From positions 682,001-746,000 of the forward strand of contig JBBPUQ010000003.1 in assembly GCA_038501195.1 (NCBI GenBank): a stretch of 64,000 nucleotides of DNA, in the 5' to 3' direction. Position numbers and translations under genes: made by a program. Shown here one piece after another: positions 35,881 to 48,800 of this stretch (position 1 is its first letter; each line of letters starts with the position of its first letter). The DNA is from Nemania diffusa. Lineage: Eukaryota > Ascomycota > Sordariomycetes > Xylariales > Xylariaceae. Below the pieces are notes generated by a model. It was given only the letters and a program-made list of their open reading frames with translations. It was not told the origin of the DNA and made no database searches.

Positions 35881-37950
35881 TTAGGCCTCTAGGCCCTCTG
35901 ATTGCGCGTCCATATCGACGTCCATGTTTCCTCCCTCTTGTCCAAGCGCATCCGCGTCTTCCTCGATCACCTCGATCTCCTCGTTCCCCTGGCCGCTGCT
36001 AGGCGCGTTGGCCTTTGCGCTGCTAGTGGAGTCGTCGTCGATGAGACCTGCCGCGCGCCGTTCCTCTCGGAGGCGAGCAACATCGCGCTCGTGCTCCTCG
36101 GCAAGCTTAGCGTGTTCTTCCAGGATCTTATCCTTGGCCTGCCACTGGCGCTGAGATGCTTTGTACTCCTCGATGTCGATGTTGACCTTCTTCTGACCGC
36201 GCACCATCATAGCGGCGTTGACACGGTTCGGACGAAGTCTCTCCTGAACGAGCGAAGAAATGGATTAGCGAGCTGCGAGAGTACATCAAGAGTGGGGAAC
36301 AGCAGGCAGAATGCGACTCACCTCCTTATTAAACTTAAGCTTGACGGCGCGCCGGTTCTTGCCTGGAAATAGACGAGAGATGGTCTCGAAATCCGTTCCG
36401 AACATGCCTAGCAGTCGATAGAATTTCTCTGTGTCCTCGTCTGTCCAATTACCCGGCGCTTGGACACGCTTCGCAAAAGATGCCGAGTTGACCACTAGAG
36501 ATATCGTAATTAGTAACCTTCTAGGCAACGCTGCGGATACCTAACAGAATATCGACGATACTCAACAGCCACTTATAATGGTCTGTGGCAAGAGATCTTG
36601 TCGATGAGAGCGGGCTACTACCCAATGGGACAGGCAATCAACTTGAGTAGTCAACCTACAGTTTGTAAAGTCGTTCTCTTCAACCTCCTCTAAGTTTGAC
36701 ATGTCTTGATTGTGTCTGTCAACGACGAGAGATGCTGCATGAACAACAATCTGTCCGTCTACAACATCGTAGCCGACACCTTGCCCTGCTCCTGATTCCA
36801 TCGAGGCTCCTAGCTGAGCCATTGCGGCCCCGCGAGTTTCGCCGTTCTCATTAGCGTCGGCTTGTGATTCTAGATCATCATCTTCTGGGGGGAGAAGTCC
36901 GAGCTTGCGTTTCTCACGCTCCAACCTTCTTAATCGATATTTTGCGCGGGCTTCTCGTGCCCGCTGCTCGATCTCGTCTGCATGTCTAAACCGTTTTCCG
37001 ATTCCAAGATCCTTGGTCAACTCTCCAACTGTCATGGTAGAGTGGTCTACCGTCAATTCCTCAGCATTTTCTGGGGTCGGTTCCCGTTTCCGCCGCCTCG
37101 CGGGCTTTTGGATCTCAGCGCTCGTGTCCGCGCTGGCTTTTGCTGTTGCGCTTGTGCTGGGTTTTGTGCGCTGCCGCTTTTTCTTCGGCGCAGAGTCACC
37201 TGCATTGGCCACATCATCGGTTATAGTCGATTTGCGCCTCCGGGGTGCTCGCTTCTTCGGTGCTGGAGGCTGAGCTACCGCGGTTTCGCCTGGCTGAGAT
37301 ACGGTGGGAATGGCGTCGGACGCGGGTGGAGAAGGAGGTGCTGTAAGTGGCCCTATTGCTACCTCTTCTTCTTCTTCGGGGCCCGGTGGCTCCGAAGTCG
37401 TCGCAGGAGTATCGGTGAAAGGTTGTGGGGATGTATCGGCTGTGCTGGGAGTGTTGTTTCCTATCCCGACACTGGGCATCGGCTGCGCATCATGTCTCGA
37501 TACATCTGTGGCTGGCCTATGTGGCTCTGGACAGGGTGTAGGATCCTGGACGGCCTCATTCGTGGGTTGAGGAGTTGGGTTTTGGATAACTGGAGGAAAG
37601 GATAATAGAGGCCGCGATGTCGCAGATTCCAAAGTGGGTTGAACGGCGGGAATTTCTACGCGGGATTCGGACGCTGAGGGAGTCTGCAGGTCAACTGGCG
37701 TAGGTAGGGATTCGGCAGGAATTGGCTTAGTTGGTTCGGGAATGGCGGTCTCAATTGAATCGACAACAGAAGGCGTCAAGGGATTGGAAGCGGCAGGAGT
37801 CGAGGCTTGAGACGGAGGCTCGGTCGTCGGAGCACGTGTCGTAGAAGTAGAGGTCGAGTTCACGGATGGTTTGGAAGACTTGGCTCCGGGTCGACGGCCT
37901 GCCTTCGGCTTGAAGGACAAGCCCCCCGTCTTCTTTAACATGGAACTCAT
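35881..37950 (-). CDS. BDP1: Transcription factor TFIIIB subunit B'' (BDP1), three exons
   Basis: Exons on the minus strand are 36660-37950, 36322-36494 and 35881-36243, giving 608 residues. Introns are 165 nt (GTAGGT...CTCTAG) and 78 nt (GTGAGT...TTCAG). The N-terminal half is a Pro/Thr/Ser-rich disordered stretch with basic KKKRQR and RRRKR patches, followed by TVGELTKDLGIGKRF and a charged helix at about 304-350. The splice joins ENDFTN to LVNSASF and leads into the extended SANT domain (about 442-490: NWTDEDTEKFYRLLGMFGTDFETISRLFPGKNRR), the diagnostic core of B''. A basic-to-acidic tail follows. With TBP and BRF1 it forms TFIIIB, which recruits RNA polymerase III to tRNA and 5S genes. 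The 165-nt intron is the least certain point. It shares an upstream region with BRE1. Confidence 0.92.
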
Positions 37951-38938
37951 GGCTGCACTGTTCGTCTGCGCCCCAAGGTTGTGGCTATACTAGAATGCGA
38001 TGCGCAGTTGACATGGCCTTTGGAGGCCTTGGTGGGGGTGGTAAATCCTCACGATTGCGCACACGAGGGACTACCGAGGGAATGAAAACCGGTGGAACAA
38101 TGGATCTATAGAAGAGGGACACATGAGGATATGCCAAGGCTTCAAGTTGTAACGCAAGAATGCAACAGTTGAGATGCGGGTAGCAGGAAAAGAGTGGAAA
38201 TGAAGGTGGAAAATATTGATAAAAAGCTAGCAGGTAGGCCGGTTAAGTGGTTTGTATGTAGGTACCTCTTTTTTACCAGTCATCCGAGGGGTTGCTTTGG
38301 CGCGCAAGGAGGGACAAAATGCCTGGGTGCCAAGCCACCAAAGCACAGCCACAGCCCACCTGCCTCGTCGCTTGCCCCTTGCCCCTTACCGTGGACTCTG
38401 CTGTAAGGAGAGAAGGAGAGGAGACGCTAATGGTGTCGCTGATAAGCGTTGCAACCAGAAACGGGCTAGCGTACTTTTCCGGGCGAGAGTCAATCTGCAA
38501 CCTGGATTTTTCGTGCCAGTGTTTCCTTCTAGCAGTCGTGCTCATCACTTTCCTTCACCAATATCCGTCTTTTCTTCGCGCCAACACGTTGTTCAATTCT
38601 TCTGCCTCACGCCAGCTTCGCCCGATCCTATCGCTCCTGTGCCCTCAGCCAGAACCCCAACCCCTTTGCGACTGGTGTTTTATTCTCGAAAAGGGATTCC
38701 TTTGGGGATCGCCTTGCTTGATTGATTGTCCCTCTGTCTGTCGGAGACACGCGTGCCTCTCCGCCTCCTAATCTCTGCCTCTGCCTGCGCTCTCCTTTGT
38801 CCCTTTATTTGGCGCAATCCCCCACGACTTTAGTCACCAGCCCCTGCATTATTCCTATCGGCAAGACTTCCACTGTCCTTATTTCTGATGCCTTCATCTA
38901 CATCGCCAATCGTAGCGCCACTCTCGACCCGGGTCAAA
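37951..38938. promoter_or_regulatory. Shared upstream region of BDP1 and BRE1
   Basis: A 988-bp interval between two start codons pointing away from each other, so it must hold both promoters. The BRE1-side half (about 38500-38880) is C/T-rich, like the leaders of other genes here. No single site can be assigned with confidence. Confidence 0.6.
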
Positions 38939-41574
38939 ATGGAAGACCGTAAGAGACCCGCCGTCAACAGCACTGACGATATCGCCCCTCCGAGCAAGCG
39001 GCAGGCTGTTAATGGCACCAGCAAGGCTAAAGATGACGCCGACACAAAAGACGAAGTCTGGGTTGAGGTAAGTTCTACTGCTTGACCGCCTACTCTCCCG
39101 TCAGCCTGGTTCTGCTCTTCCGATTCATAGCCCCACCTCGACAAGTTTTGTCACGGTCGCAGGCTTCCCTTCTAGAACATGAAATGCTTCAGGGGCTTTG
39201 TCTTCAACCCCGTGCTCCCGTCTATGTACTCACACTCTTAGACCTGATGCGCGACTTGACCTATCATCAACCCCCCACAGTACAAACTATCTTCCGCCTC
39301 CATGTTCCTCCACATGTTCTCGAACGGGGGATTTTCCAGATATTTCAGATGCACACGTGCGCTGCATGATCACGAAAGGATTGTGTTGCTAATGCCAAAG
39401 TTGGGATGTATAGGAATATCAAAAGGATGCCATATATCGTCAGATGCTGGAGTACAAACGCGAGAAAACCACGTTGGAGACTCGATTAGAAGAACTCGAC
39501 AAGCGATCTACATACCATGATAATCATATCCGTGTCATGGATGCTTGGTGGACACAGGTAAGCAAGAGTCGACTGCAATACGCCTTCATTCTAGACAGAA
39601 CTGATATATTGAGAAGTTATTGCAAGAGGTTTCAGTTCTAGCCAACAACAGTGTGCCATTTCAAGATGACACTGAAGGTACAGCAACACGTCCCGTCTGT
39701 TTAGCGGGTCAGCTACTGACATGTAAACCAGATCGTCCATTTCCTACGCAAACCCAATTCAAAGATACTGAAGAATTCGAATCGCACCTCGATAACAAAG
39801 CTTCAGATATCAAATCGAAACTTGAAACGTTATTTTCACAGCTTGCAAGCAATCGTGGCAAAATCACACCCAACGTCGCAAACTTAGAGTCACAGGTCAA
39901 TAATCTTCTTGCCAATCAAAAAGAATATATTGTCAAGGTCGATCGCCTTATTTCGGACAAAGATAGCCTCTCCGAGCAACTAAACAATGCCACGTTGAGG
40001 TACATGAAAGCGGAGCGGAGGTTAGATCGTGTTAAGAGTGCACAAGTTCAGAAGTTGGAGCAGCAAGCTCTTGCCAGTTCAACCACGCGACCCGCTACAG
40101 GTTCTGATCAGGCTAATGGCATAAATACCGACGAAAGTAACGGAGATTACGCATCTCAAAAGCTAGCCCTCCAGGAGCTTAATGCGGTAGCAGATAAGCA
40201 GAAAGAGCAGCTAGAAACGGCATTGACAGAGAACAAGTCTTTACAAGCAGAACTCACCTCCCTCCAAACTCGATTAACAAACCTTACCGACGAAGACTAC
40301 TCTCGCACCGAGATTTTCAAGCTATTCAAATCCCAAAATGAAGATCTCATTAAGAAGGCTAATAATCTGGAAGCTGAATGCCATGCACTCAAGCAGGAAA
40401 AGATTAAGTTGGAAAAGGAGCGAGAAGAAAGTCGTCAACGAATTGAAACAGAAGCCCAAAATCTGATAACAGAACTTGAAGAGCAACTTCAGCAAGCAGA
40501 TACCAACCTTGCCCGTGTGAGGGCGGCGAGAGACGAGTTATATGCCGATGTGATGATACTGAAAGCTGGTAAGGAGCAGGAACGGTCAGCTCTCGACCAC
40601 ATGAATGAACTTCTTAGTGCTAGGGAGGATCGGATATCAGCCTTGGAGTCTGAGCTTCAAAGGATACAGCCGAGTGAAGATGTGGACATGACAGCTCCTT
40701 CAGCTGTCGACGACATGTCTCTTGAAGACCTCCGATCAAAATATAAGAAACTAAAGAGCGACTACGAATCTATCGAACTGGAGCTGCCTGGAATGACGAG
40801 TGCTGTCAAAAAGTTCCAGGCTCTGGCGAATAAGAAAGTCATGGATTTCGCGGCTCAAGAAGAACGTGTTGCCCAGGCTATTGCAGAAAAGAGCAAGGCC
40901 GATCAGAAATACTTCAATGCACGCAAGGAGAGTGACACGAAGGCTGACGAGGTCAAGAGGTTGCGGTCGCAAAACATGAAGAGCTCTGAAATTATTTCTC
41001 AGCTCAAAGAAGTGGAGGCCAACAATAGGATATTCGTTACAAGTCTGGAAAAACAGCTTGCTGATATGAAGCAAACCAATATTTCAATCATGACTGAGAA
41101 TAAAAAACTGGACACAGCGAACCACGACATGTCCAGGCGTTACGACTCGCTTAAACAACAGGTCTCCGAGCTGGCTAATCTCGTGAAGACGAAAGATTCG
41201 ACTACTTCCTCTGCAAGGGAGCGGAACACAACTCTCGAGGCCGAGGTAGAAAAACTCAAGGTTCGTCTCGAATCAACCTCGAAAGACAGGGATAAGTGGA
41301 AGACCAAGAGCCTTAGCAACTCGTCTGAAGAAGAAGAAATGCTACGTGTAAGTAATGCCCAAATTGGGGGTTCTAGTTACTGAGCTAACGTGATCCACAG
41401 AGCATGGCCACCTGTTCGATTTGCAAAAAGGACTTCAAGAATACCATTCTTCGCGGTTGCGGGCATATTTTCTGCCGAGGTTGTGTCGACGACAGACTTG
41501 CAAATCGGATGCGCAAATGTCCCAACTGTAACAAGGCTTTCGACAAGAACGACATCATGACCATCCATCTTTAG
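38939..41574 (+). CDS. BRE1: E3 ubiquitin-protein ligase BRE1 (histone H2B), four exons
   Basis: Exons 38939-39067, 39414-39557, 39617-41347 and 41401-41574 give 725 residues. Introns are 346, 59 and 53 nt. The N-terminus MEDRKRPAV...[11 protein letters not shown] is typical of fungal BRE1. Exon 2 ([14 protein letters not shown]...DAWWTQ) is the conserved N-terminal block that binds the Rad6 E2 in the family. Residues about 60-650 are nearly continuous coiled coil. The last exon is a C3HC4 RING from residue 673: [21 protein letters not shown]. The protein mono-ubiquitinates H2B with Rad6, promoting H3K4 and K79 methylation. An in-frame ATG at 38888 would add 17 residues. The 346-nt first intron is long for this window but the flanks join in frame without a gap. 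Confidence 0.94.
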
Positions 41575-41967
41575 GGTGGATAAAGGCTCTTTTTTCATAT
41601 ACCTCAATGTAAATTATAATTTTGACGGCGATGGATTAACCATGCATCACCGATGTACATAGTAAAACGCAGTGGCACCAGGCAGCTACTGCCTAGTGGG
41701 CGCAGGCACACGCTCTCGCCTACGATCCGAGGTCGGCGCTGATACGCGGATGCACTTAGTGGCATTGAGATGTGGCAAAGCACACACACGACCGTCCCAG
41801 AGCTTGCATTCGTGAGCAGGCTATTGTGGACACAGGATAGCATGAGAGCATTGTTAATGTAGTAAGGTGGTTCCTGTAATAAACAGTGTATGAACTAGCC
41901 AGCTTGTTCTGGGATCTTGCATTCGGTTTTTAAACAACTGCCAAACCCCGTGCCTACAGATATTACT
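41575..41967. other. Spacer between convergent BRE1 and SARAF-like genes
   Basis: 393 bp holding two 3' UTRs; nothing else is visible. Confidence 0.5.
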
Positions 41968-42957
41968 TTATCTCCTGCTTGTGGACCCAAAACCAGTGCT
42001 TGTATGTCTTGAAGAGGAAGTTGACGCTCCACCAGACTCTCTCCTACTTGAGCTTGGTCCTGGTGCCGACCCCCAACCGCCATTGCTACTGCTGCCTCCG
42101 TAAAATCCGCGTGGCTCCTGTTGCCGGTTTCCACGATTGCCTGCGAGATAAGCTGCGGCGGCACCCCCAGCCATGCCAGACCAGAATCCAGGACGCCAGC
42201 CCCCCTGGTTTTGCCCCGAGGAGCTGTAATACTTGCTGTACGGCGGCGGCGGATCACCCCCATCTCCCCCGGGTCCGAAGCCCGGATCGAACCCCCCTCC
42301 ACCGCCACCAAACCACCCATCCCTAGGCCTACGCCGAGCGACGCCACCTCCGGGGGTATTCGCCTGGGTCCAGGCGGAGTACACGATCCAGAGCAACACG
42401 CCGACGAAGAGGGCACCGAAGAGCCAGCCGCCCAAGTCCGTGCCCCTTCCCTCTTCAGGATCGGGGCTGCGCAGGGGTCTACTGTCCCCACCTCCCCACC
42501 CGGAGAACCAGCCGCCGCTCCCGGCGGCCGCGACGTCGGGGAAGCGCCGCTCGCCGAGCTCGGTGAGGACGAGGCGGTACTCGACGCCGCAGGAGCCGCG
42601 GAGCACGTAGGGGTCGTTGGCGGCGGCGTAGCCCTCGCAGAGCACGTCGGTGGCGCCGAGCTTGAGCTCGGGGGGCAGCGAGGCGGCGCAGGACCACTCG
42701 ACGTCCTCGGCGCCGTACGAGGCGCCCTGGTTCGCGCAGCGTAGCACGTCGATGGCGTGCAGCGCGCACACGCGCGGGGAGGAGACGCAGCGGAGCTGCG
42801 GGATCGCGGGCACGCGGCGGTGGCTGGTTTGCCGGTCTGCGCGCAGGGTGAGGGTTTGGACTTGGGAGAGGAGGATGGCGTCTTTGGGCTTGCTGGATGC
42901 TGTTGGGGTTATTAGGAGCGCGAGGAGCGCGGCGGGGAGAAAGGGGGTGGTGTGCAT
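41968..42957 (-). CDS. SARAF-like ER membrane protein (store-operated calcium entry regulator family)
   Basis: A single exon of 329 residues. Residues 1-22 form a signal peptide (MHTTPFLPAALLALLITPTA). The lumenal part has six cysteines (about 57, 64, 74, 90, 107, 123) and the family's pattern around CALHAIDVLRCANQG, VEWSC and DVLCEGY. One transmembrane helix at about 176-195 follows, then a cytosolic tail dominated by Gly, with a PPPPYSKYY patch, a Trp-Arg-Pro-Gly block and a Ser-rich end. The order of signal, Cys-rich lumenal domain, single TM and Gly/Pro tail matches SARAF (TMEM66). In animals SARAF slows store-operated calcium entry through STIM; the fungal role is not established. GC content is extreme over about 42480-42900. 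Confidence 0.85.
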   Translation of the reverse strand: MHTTPFLPAALLALLITPTASSKPKDAILLSQVQTLTLRADRQTSHRRVPAIPQLRCVSSPRVCALHAIDVLRCANQGASYGAEDVEWSCAASLPPELKLGATDVLCEGYAAANDPYVLRGSCGVEYRLVLTELGERRFPDVAAAGSGGWFSGWGGGDSRPLRSPDPEEGRGTDLGGWLFGALFVGVLLWIVYSAWTQANTPGGGVARRRPRDGWFGGGGGGFDPGFGPGGDGGDPPPPYSKYYSSSGQNQGGWRPGFWSGMAGGAAAAYLAGNRGNRQQEPRGFYGGSSSNGGWGSAPGPSSSRRESGGASTSSSRHTSTGFGSTSRR

Positions 42958-45844
42958 CTTGTTCTTGGTCTTGTTCTTGTTTGGCGTTGTTGCGGTTTCT
43001 CTGTGGCGTTGAAGCTGTGGCTGGAATTATGTGCAGTTGAATGCGAGGGGAGATGTGAGACCCATCGCACTGGCAATCTTGTAATTACGGGCTACAGCTG
43101 TGGAAGTGTTTGATTTGATGTGTGGAATTCACAAAGCTCTATTAAAATTTCAAATGTTTGAGGTGGCGACAAAGAAAATTGCAGGTTGAAAGGAGGACAC
43201 TTGTCCAGCTTAGAGTGGTGGCTGTGTCATTGTTTGCTGCAGGCCTTCAAAACTTAGAATCGCACCTGTAGTACCTTGGAGAAGTATCTAGATACTCGGT
43301 GGCGCGCCTCTCTTGTTTTGCTTAGGAGTGTTTTTATTTTATTTTAAGGCAGTGTTAAGTTTCGCTTATAGTGTTACGTGCTAGGCAGTTACGTAGATTT
43401 TTCATCAAATGAAAAAAAAAGTATAAGTGTGAAGATGCTCAGTGGACTATGATCTTTGAATAAATATTTATGTACGTCATAGACGAGGAGGTAAAAACAA
43501 CAATCTCTAAATGTTATTCTTACATATTAAGGGTGCCTGGGTAACAGCTTGTTCCCTTGATATGATATCAGATACCTGATCATGAGGGAATGTTTCTTTT
43601 TGTGTACGAAAAGAAAAAGGGATGGGATGTAGAAAACAATGAGGCTGATAAACTATACTTTTTGTTTTCTATGTGTATCTACCTTGACAGGACTTGGGTT
43701 TTGATTGGCTCCTTAAAAATGCCGACAGGTTGATTTGCCAAGGAGATGTGACCAGTCACATGGAAGACGGTATGCGGTGTTCTTTCCAGTCCGCGAGAGG
43801 GAATAAGTATGACATAATATCCATGCATGTCTACGTGTTGGCGGTCAAGTACGACGTCCGATGTAGCATTTCTTTTCCATGTGTCTGCTACGCGTATAAC
43901 AGCGAGATGGTATTCGGTGTACGACCTTGGGCGTTCTGTAATATTTATACTTATCAAGTATCGGATGCCGTCCTAATACGCGCATATAAATATTATGCAT
44001 ACGAAGGCGCCGGCTACTTCGTATACGCCGTACGAAAGCGAGCTTAGCGAGGACATGTGGGTCGCATTGGAATCCGGAACTTTTGAAAGCGAGCCTGAGT
44101 CATCTCCTGATTGGAGTTCGGTAAGAGTGCGCGAACCTACATGGAGCGTAATACTTCTATTTTGACCCCACATCTAGCGCTGTAAAGGTAGGTATCTGGC
44201 GGGTATCTAGAATCTCGTTTGCGGGTGGGGCGCATACCTAGCTCCCGATGATAATATCAGGTATCCAGGCATTAGGCACACTATACGTAGAAAACTGGTA
44301 TGTAAGTCTGGACTGGCAAAGCGGTCCCCGTGCGGGGTGGGAAGCGAATCCGAAACCCGCGCTGTGCACAACTTTGCAGGATGTCCCGCGGGTGTGTTAT
44401 GAAAATCGTGCATATGTCACGGCGTGATTCATCATGATTTCAGCCCGTGGCAAATCGAGAGGCAAATCTTGACGCCTCGTTGTGCCTGTCCATATTTATA
44501 CACCGGATATTTCCAACATGCAACTACGGGTGCATCATCCTACACCCGCCTTGCCCTGTGCCGTGAACTCATGACTCCCTTCTATGGAGTGTGATTGTCA
44601 TAATGTGTCACCCTGTGTTCCGTGTTCCTTGAATCGGCGGGAGCTTGATCTCTGGAGCAACACTCAGCTCGCGCTCATCTCAGATCTGGTCTTAATGTAG
44701 GTATCACAACGTGGTAGGCGTACCATGGATAGGGTATCTAGGTTTGGTACTGATACTATTAGTAGTAGCACTATACTTAAAATGCGTAAAACCTAGTTTT
44801 GCTGACGCCAACTACCTGTGCATACGTAGATCGCGCCTACGCTAGATCGGTAGTTTTATACTCTTAATTGAGGTAGAGTAGTATCTACACATTTAGTCGT
44901 TGGTATTTGAGAAAGGCACGTAACATCCTTCGAGTCTTGGGCAATTACCAAACCTACCTAGGTAGGTAGATAGGTATGTAAGTATTGGATGTAAATAGGT
45001 ATGTAGGTATTATTACAGTGATACTTATACGGAATCGGCAATTTGATATTGGGTCTAGCACTATCGGCTACCCGGTCGCCTGGATCATGATAAGATTTTT
45101 TTGACGATTGGTATGCCTGTCTTGGCTAGTAGCCCATCAGTGGTTGTGCCGGTCGCAAAATGGTACTGTGATTTGTAGTTGCCAAGAACACAGTTTTCAA
45201 TGACTGTACCATTCCATTCCGGATTACTTCCGAAAACAAGCACAAAAAGTGCCATGTGGAGCATGGTTTTTGTGTTGTGCAGCGGCCGGAATGTCACAAT
45301 TCCGCTGCTTCTAGAATACCAGGTACGTACGTCCGTCTACAACGGAGTGCTCTGGGGTCCGTCTGGTTACCCACCGCCCCTCCTCCTGTACTAACGGGCA
45401 CTAACCTGGTACTAGTGTCTTATCTCAGCTACCAACCCGGGCAACTGTTTGTTAAGGAGGTCTTGAGCACAAATATAAGTGCCTCCCCCCCGGTATCCTA
45501 ACAAATCCTACTCCGTATACCTAGTTGATATAGGTACCCTATCCTCCAAACATATTTTTGTTGTCGGCATTGCGCTCCATATCAATCAACATCGCAACGC
45601 CGCTGCATACATGTGGTTGTCGAGAAGATAGGTAGCTCGCCAATTGTTACCTACCTACCTAGTCTATTCCCACTCGGCGTCAGTTGGGTGTGTGAGACAC
45701 AGAGAGAGAGAGAGAGAGAGCCAGGTTTCCGGCACACGGACGCATTTGTGGCCGGCGCATACTCTCTGTGTTGGTATTGGCCTGCCGTTTTGTTGTTGAA
45801 TTCTCAGATAACCTCGGTCTGCGCGCGAATACTTCTATTTGACC
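42958..45844. other. Spacer before the ABC transporter gene
   Basis: No supported gene. TAGGTA/TACCTA and TATGTA words cluster at 44950-45010 and 45640-45665. An (AG)10 run at 45701-45720 lies about 125 bp before the transporter start codon. Confidence 0.55.
45701..45720. repeat. (AG)10 microsatellite before the ABC transporter
   Basis: Twenty bp of pure AG dinucleotide, located in the likely promoter or 5' UTR of the ABC transporter gene. Confidence 0.9.
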
Positions 45845-48800
45845 ATGGCTTCCGAACTTTCGGAGAAGGCCAATGAAAAGGCTCCCGAGGAGAATCCCTC
45901 TAGCCGGCCATCCACAAACGACAAGTCGACGACTAGCACTATCTCGCCGCCTTCAGTCAGGGGCGAAAAGTCGGCCATACAACCCGAAACTGACCTATCT
46001 AAGCTCGACTCCAAAGCTGTCGCCCTAGACAAGGCAGCGGATGCTGATCCATTTCAACATTTACCTGAAAATGAAGCTTCAATACTCAGGAGGCGTAAGT
46101 ACCATCTCAAGTCCTCACTCTCCACCAATCACAATCACCTCACACCATTCGATACATCCCCCGCAGTTTCTAGATACCCGTGATCTGGGATCTTGTTCTA
46201 ACATTTCTATGTAGAGGTTACGACCCCTGAGATCAAAACCGGCTTTGCTACCCTCTATCGATATGCCACAAGAAATGACTTAATCATCATATTCATAAGC
46301 GCTATAGCCTCCATAGGCGCTGGTGCTGCTCTACCTCTAATGACTGTCTTTTTCGGTCGGCTTCAAGGTTCCTTCCAGGGGTTTTTTAATGGCCAAGTCG
46401 CCAGGGATGCTTTCAGCCATCAGCTGAACTCCCTCGTCTTGAACTTTATCTACCTAGCCGTTGGCGAGTTTGTTGCCGTCTACATCTCTACCGTTGGTTT
46501 CATTTACACCGGTGAGCACATTAGTGCTAAGATCCGAGAACATTACCTAGAGAGCTGTATGCGCCAGAACATTGGTTTTTTCGACAAGATAGGCGCTGGT
46601 GAGGTTACTACGCGAATTACAGCGGATACGAACCTAGTTCAGGAGGGCATTTCGGAGAAGGTCAGCTTGACACTCTCTGCCGTCGCGACATTTCTATCCG
46701 CCTTCATCATCGGTTTCGTCTACTACTGGAAACTGACCCTCATCCTCACTTCCACCCTCTTCGCTCTTCTGTTGGTCATGGGCACTTCATCAATTTTTGT
46801 TGTGAAATTTACGAAGCAGAGTATTCAGGCTCATGCTGCCGGAGGTACAGTCGCTGAAGAAGTTCTCAGCTCTATTCGGAATGCTGTCGCTTTCGGCACG
46901 GAAGGCCGCCTAGCTCTGAAGTATGATGCTCACTTGAAGATCGGTGAATACTGGGGATTCCGCAAATCCTCTGCTGTTGCTTTGCTCGTCGGTGGCATAT
47001 TCCTCGTTATTTATTTGAATTATGGTCTCAGCTTTTGGGTTGGCAGCATGTATCTCGTTGAGGGAATTATTCCCCTATCTACCGTGTTGACCATTATGTT
47101 GTCCATCGTAATTGGTGCCTTCAATTTGGGCAATATCGCCCCCAACCTCCAGGCTTTTGGAACGGCACTGGCCGCTGCTGCCAAGATCTTCAATACTATC
47201 GATCGAGCTTCCCCCTTGGATCCTACCGTTGATGACGGCAAGAAACTCGACAAGGTTGAGGGCTCAATTCGCCTACAGAACGTAAAACACATCTACCCAT
47301 CCCGACCCGAAGTTGTTGTTATGAAAGATGTCACTCTCGATATACCAGCAGGTAAAACAACCGCGCTTGTTGGCGCTTCCGGTTCTGGAAAAAGTACCAT
47401 TGTTGGATTGGTAGAGCGATTCTACGACCCCGTCGGCGGCCAGGTCCTTTTAGATGGACATGAGCTCAGCACCTTGAACCTTCGTTGGCTACGTCAACAA
47501 ATCTCTCTCGTGAGTCAAGAGCCAACATTGTTTGGCACCACGATTTTCCACAACATTCGTTATGGCTTGGTCGGAACAAAATTCGAGAATGAATCCGCCG
47601 AGAAGCAGAAGGAACTGGTAATCGAGGCAGCTAAGAAAGCTAATGCACACGACTTTATTTCGACATTGCCTGAAGGGTATGAGACGAATGTTGGAGAGCG
47701 TGGCTTCTTACTGTCTGGAGGCCAGAAACAGCGAATTGCCATTGCTCGTGCTGTTGTCTCCGATCCTAAAAGTAAGACAAGAAATGTATATATTATATCA
47801 GTATTGATAACTGACTTCGAACCTAGTTCTTCTACTCGATGAGGCTACAAGTGCCCTCGATACCAAGTCTGAGGGTGTAGTCCAGGCGGCCTTGGAGGCT
47901 GCCGCCGAAGGCCGAACAACTATCACGATTGCTCACCGTCTATCGACTATCAAGGATGCCCATAACATTGTTGTCATGTCGCAGGGTGCCATTGTTGAAC
48001 AAGGAAGTCATGATGACCTACTAAAAAAACAGGGCGCTTATTACAATCTCGTGACTGCCCAGAATATCTCAGCTGTACATGCGGCAAAAGAGGAAGAGGA
48101 TGACGAGGAAGACGACGATACACAGCTAATTCGAAAGATGTCCTCTGCCCATACTGGCGGCGCCTACTCGGAAGATCCTAACGACAACATTGCAGCGAAA
48201 CTGAACCGATCGTCTACTCAAGCCTCTGTATCTAGCAAGGTTTTGAAAGGCCGCAAGCCCGACGATGAGGTCAAATACAGTGTGTGGACTCTAGTGAAGC
48301 TAATTGGTTCGTTCAATCGATCAGAGTGGAAGCTCATGCTCTGGGGTTTGTTTTGGTCTATCATCTGCGGTGGTGGTAACCCAACGCAAGCCCTTTTTTT
48401 CGCTAAACAAATCTTGGTACGTTTGATGGCTATCATCTTTTACTCGGTCACTAGCTAATCTTGCACTAGACACTCAGCGTGATAATCACCGATGCAAACA
48501 AAGCCAAGGTTAAATCCGACAGTGACTTTTGGAGTCTCATGTATCTCGTTTTGGCGTTTGTCATTCTCATTGCGCAGATTGCCCAGGGTATTGCATTTGC
48601 AAAATGTTCAGAACTGCTCATTCATCGGGTCCGGGATCGAGCATTCAGGGCCATGCTACGCCAGGACGTAGCCTTTTTCGATAAGGAAGAGAACACGCCT
48701 GGCGCTCTAACCTCGTTCTTATCAACAGAAACGACGCACGTGGCAGGCCTCAGTGGTGTCACCCTCGGCACGCTTCTCACAATCACCACAACTTTGGTCT

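Noticed and set aside
42121..42744. 207-codon plus-strand frame opposite the SARAF-like gene
   Set aside because: Antisense shadow of a GC-rich gene; the minus-strand frame has signal peptide, TM helix and family motifs.
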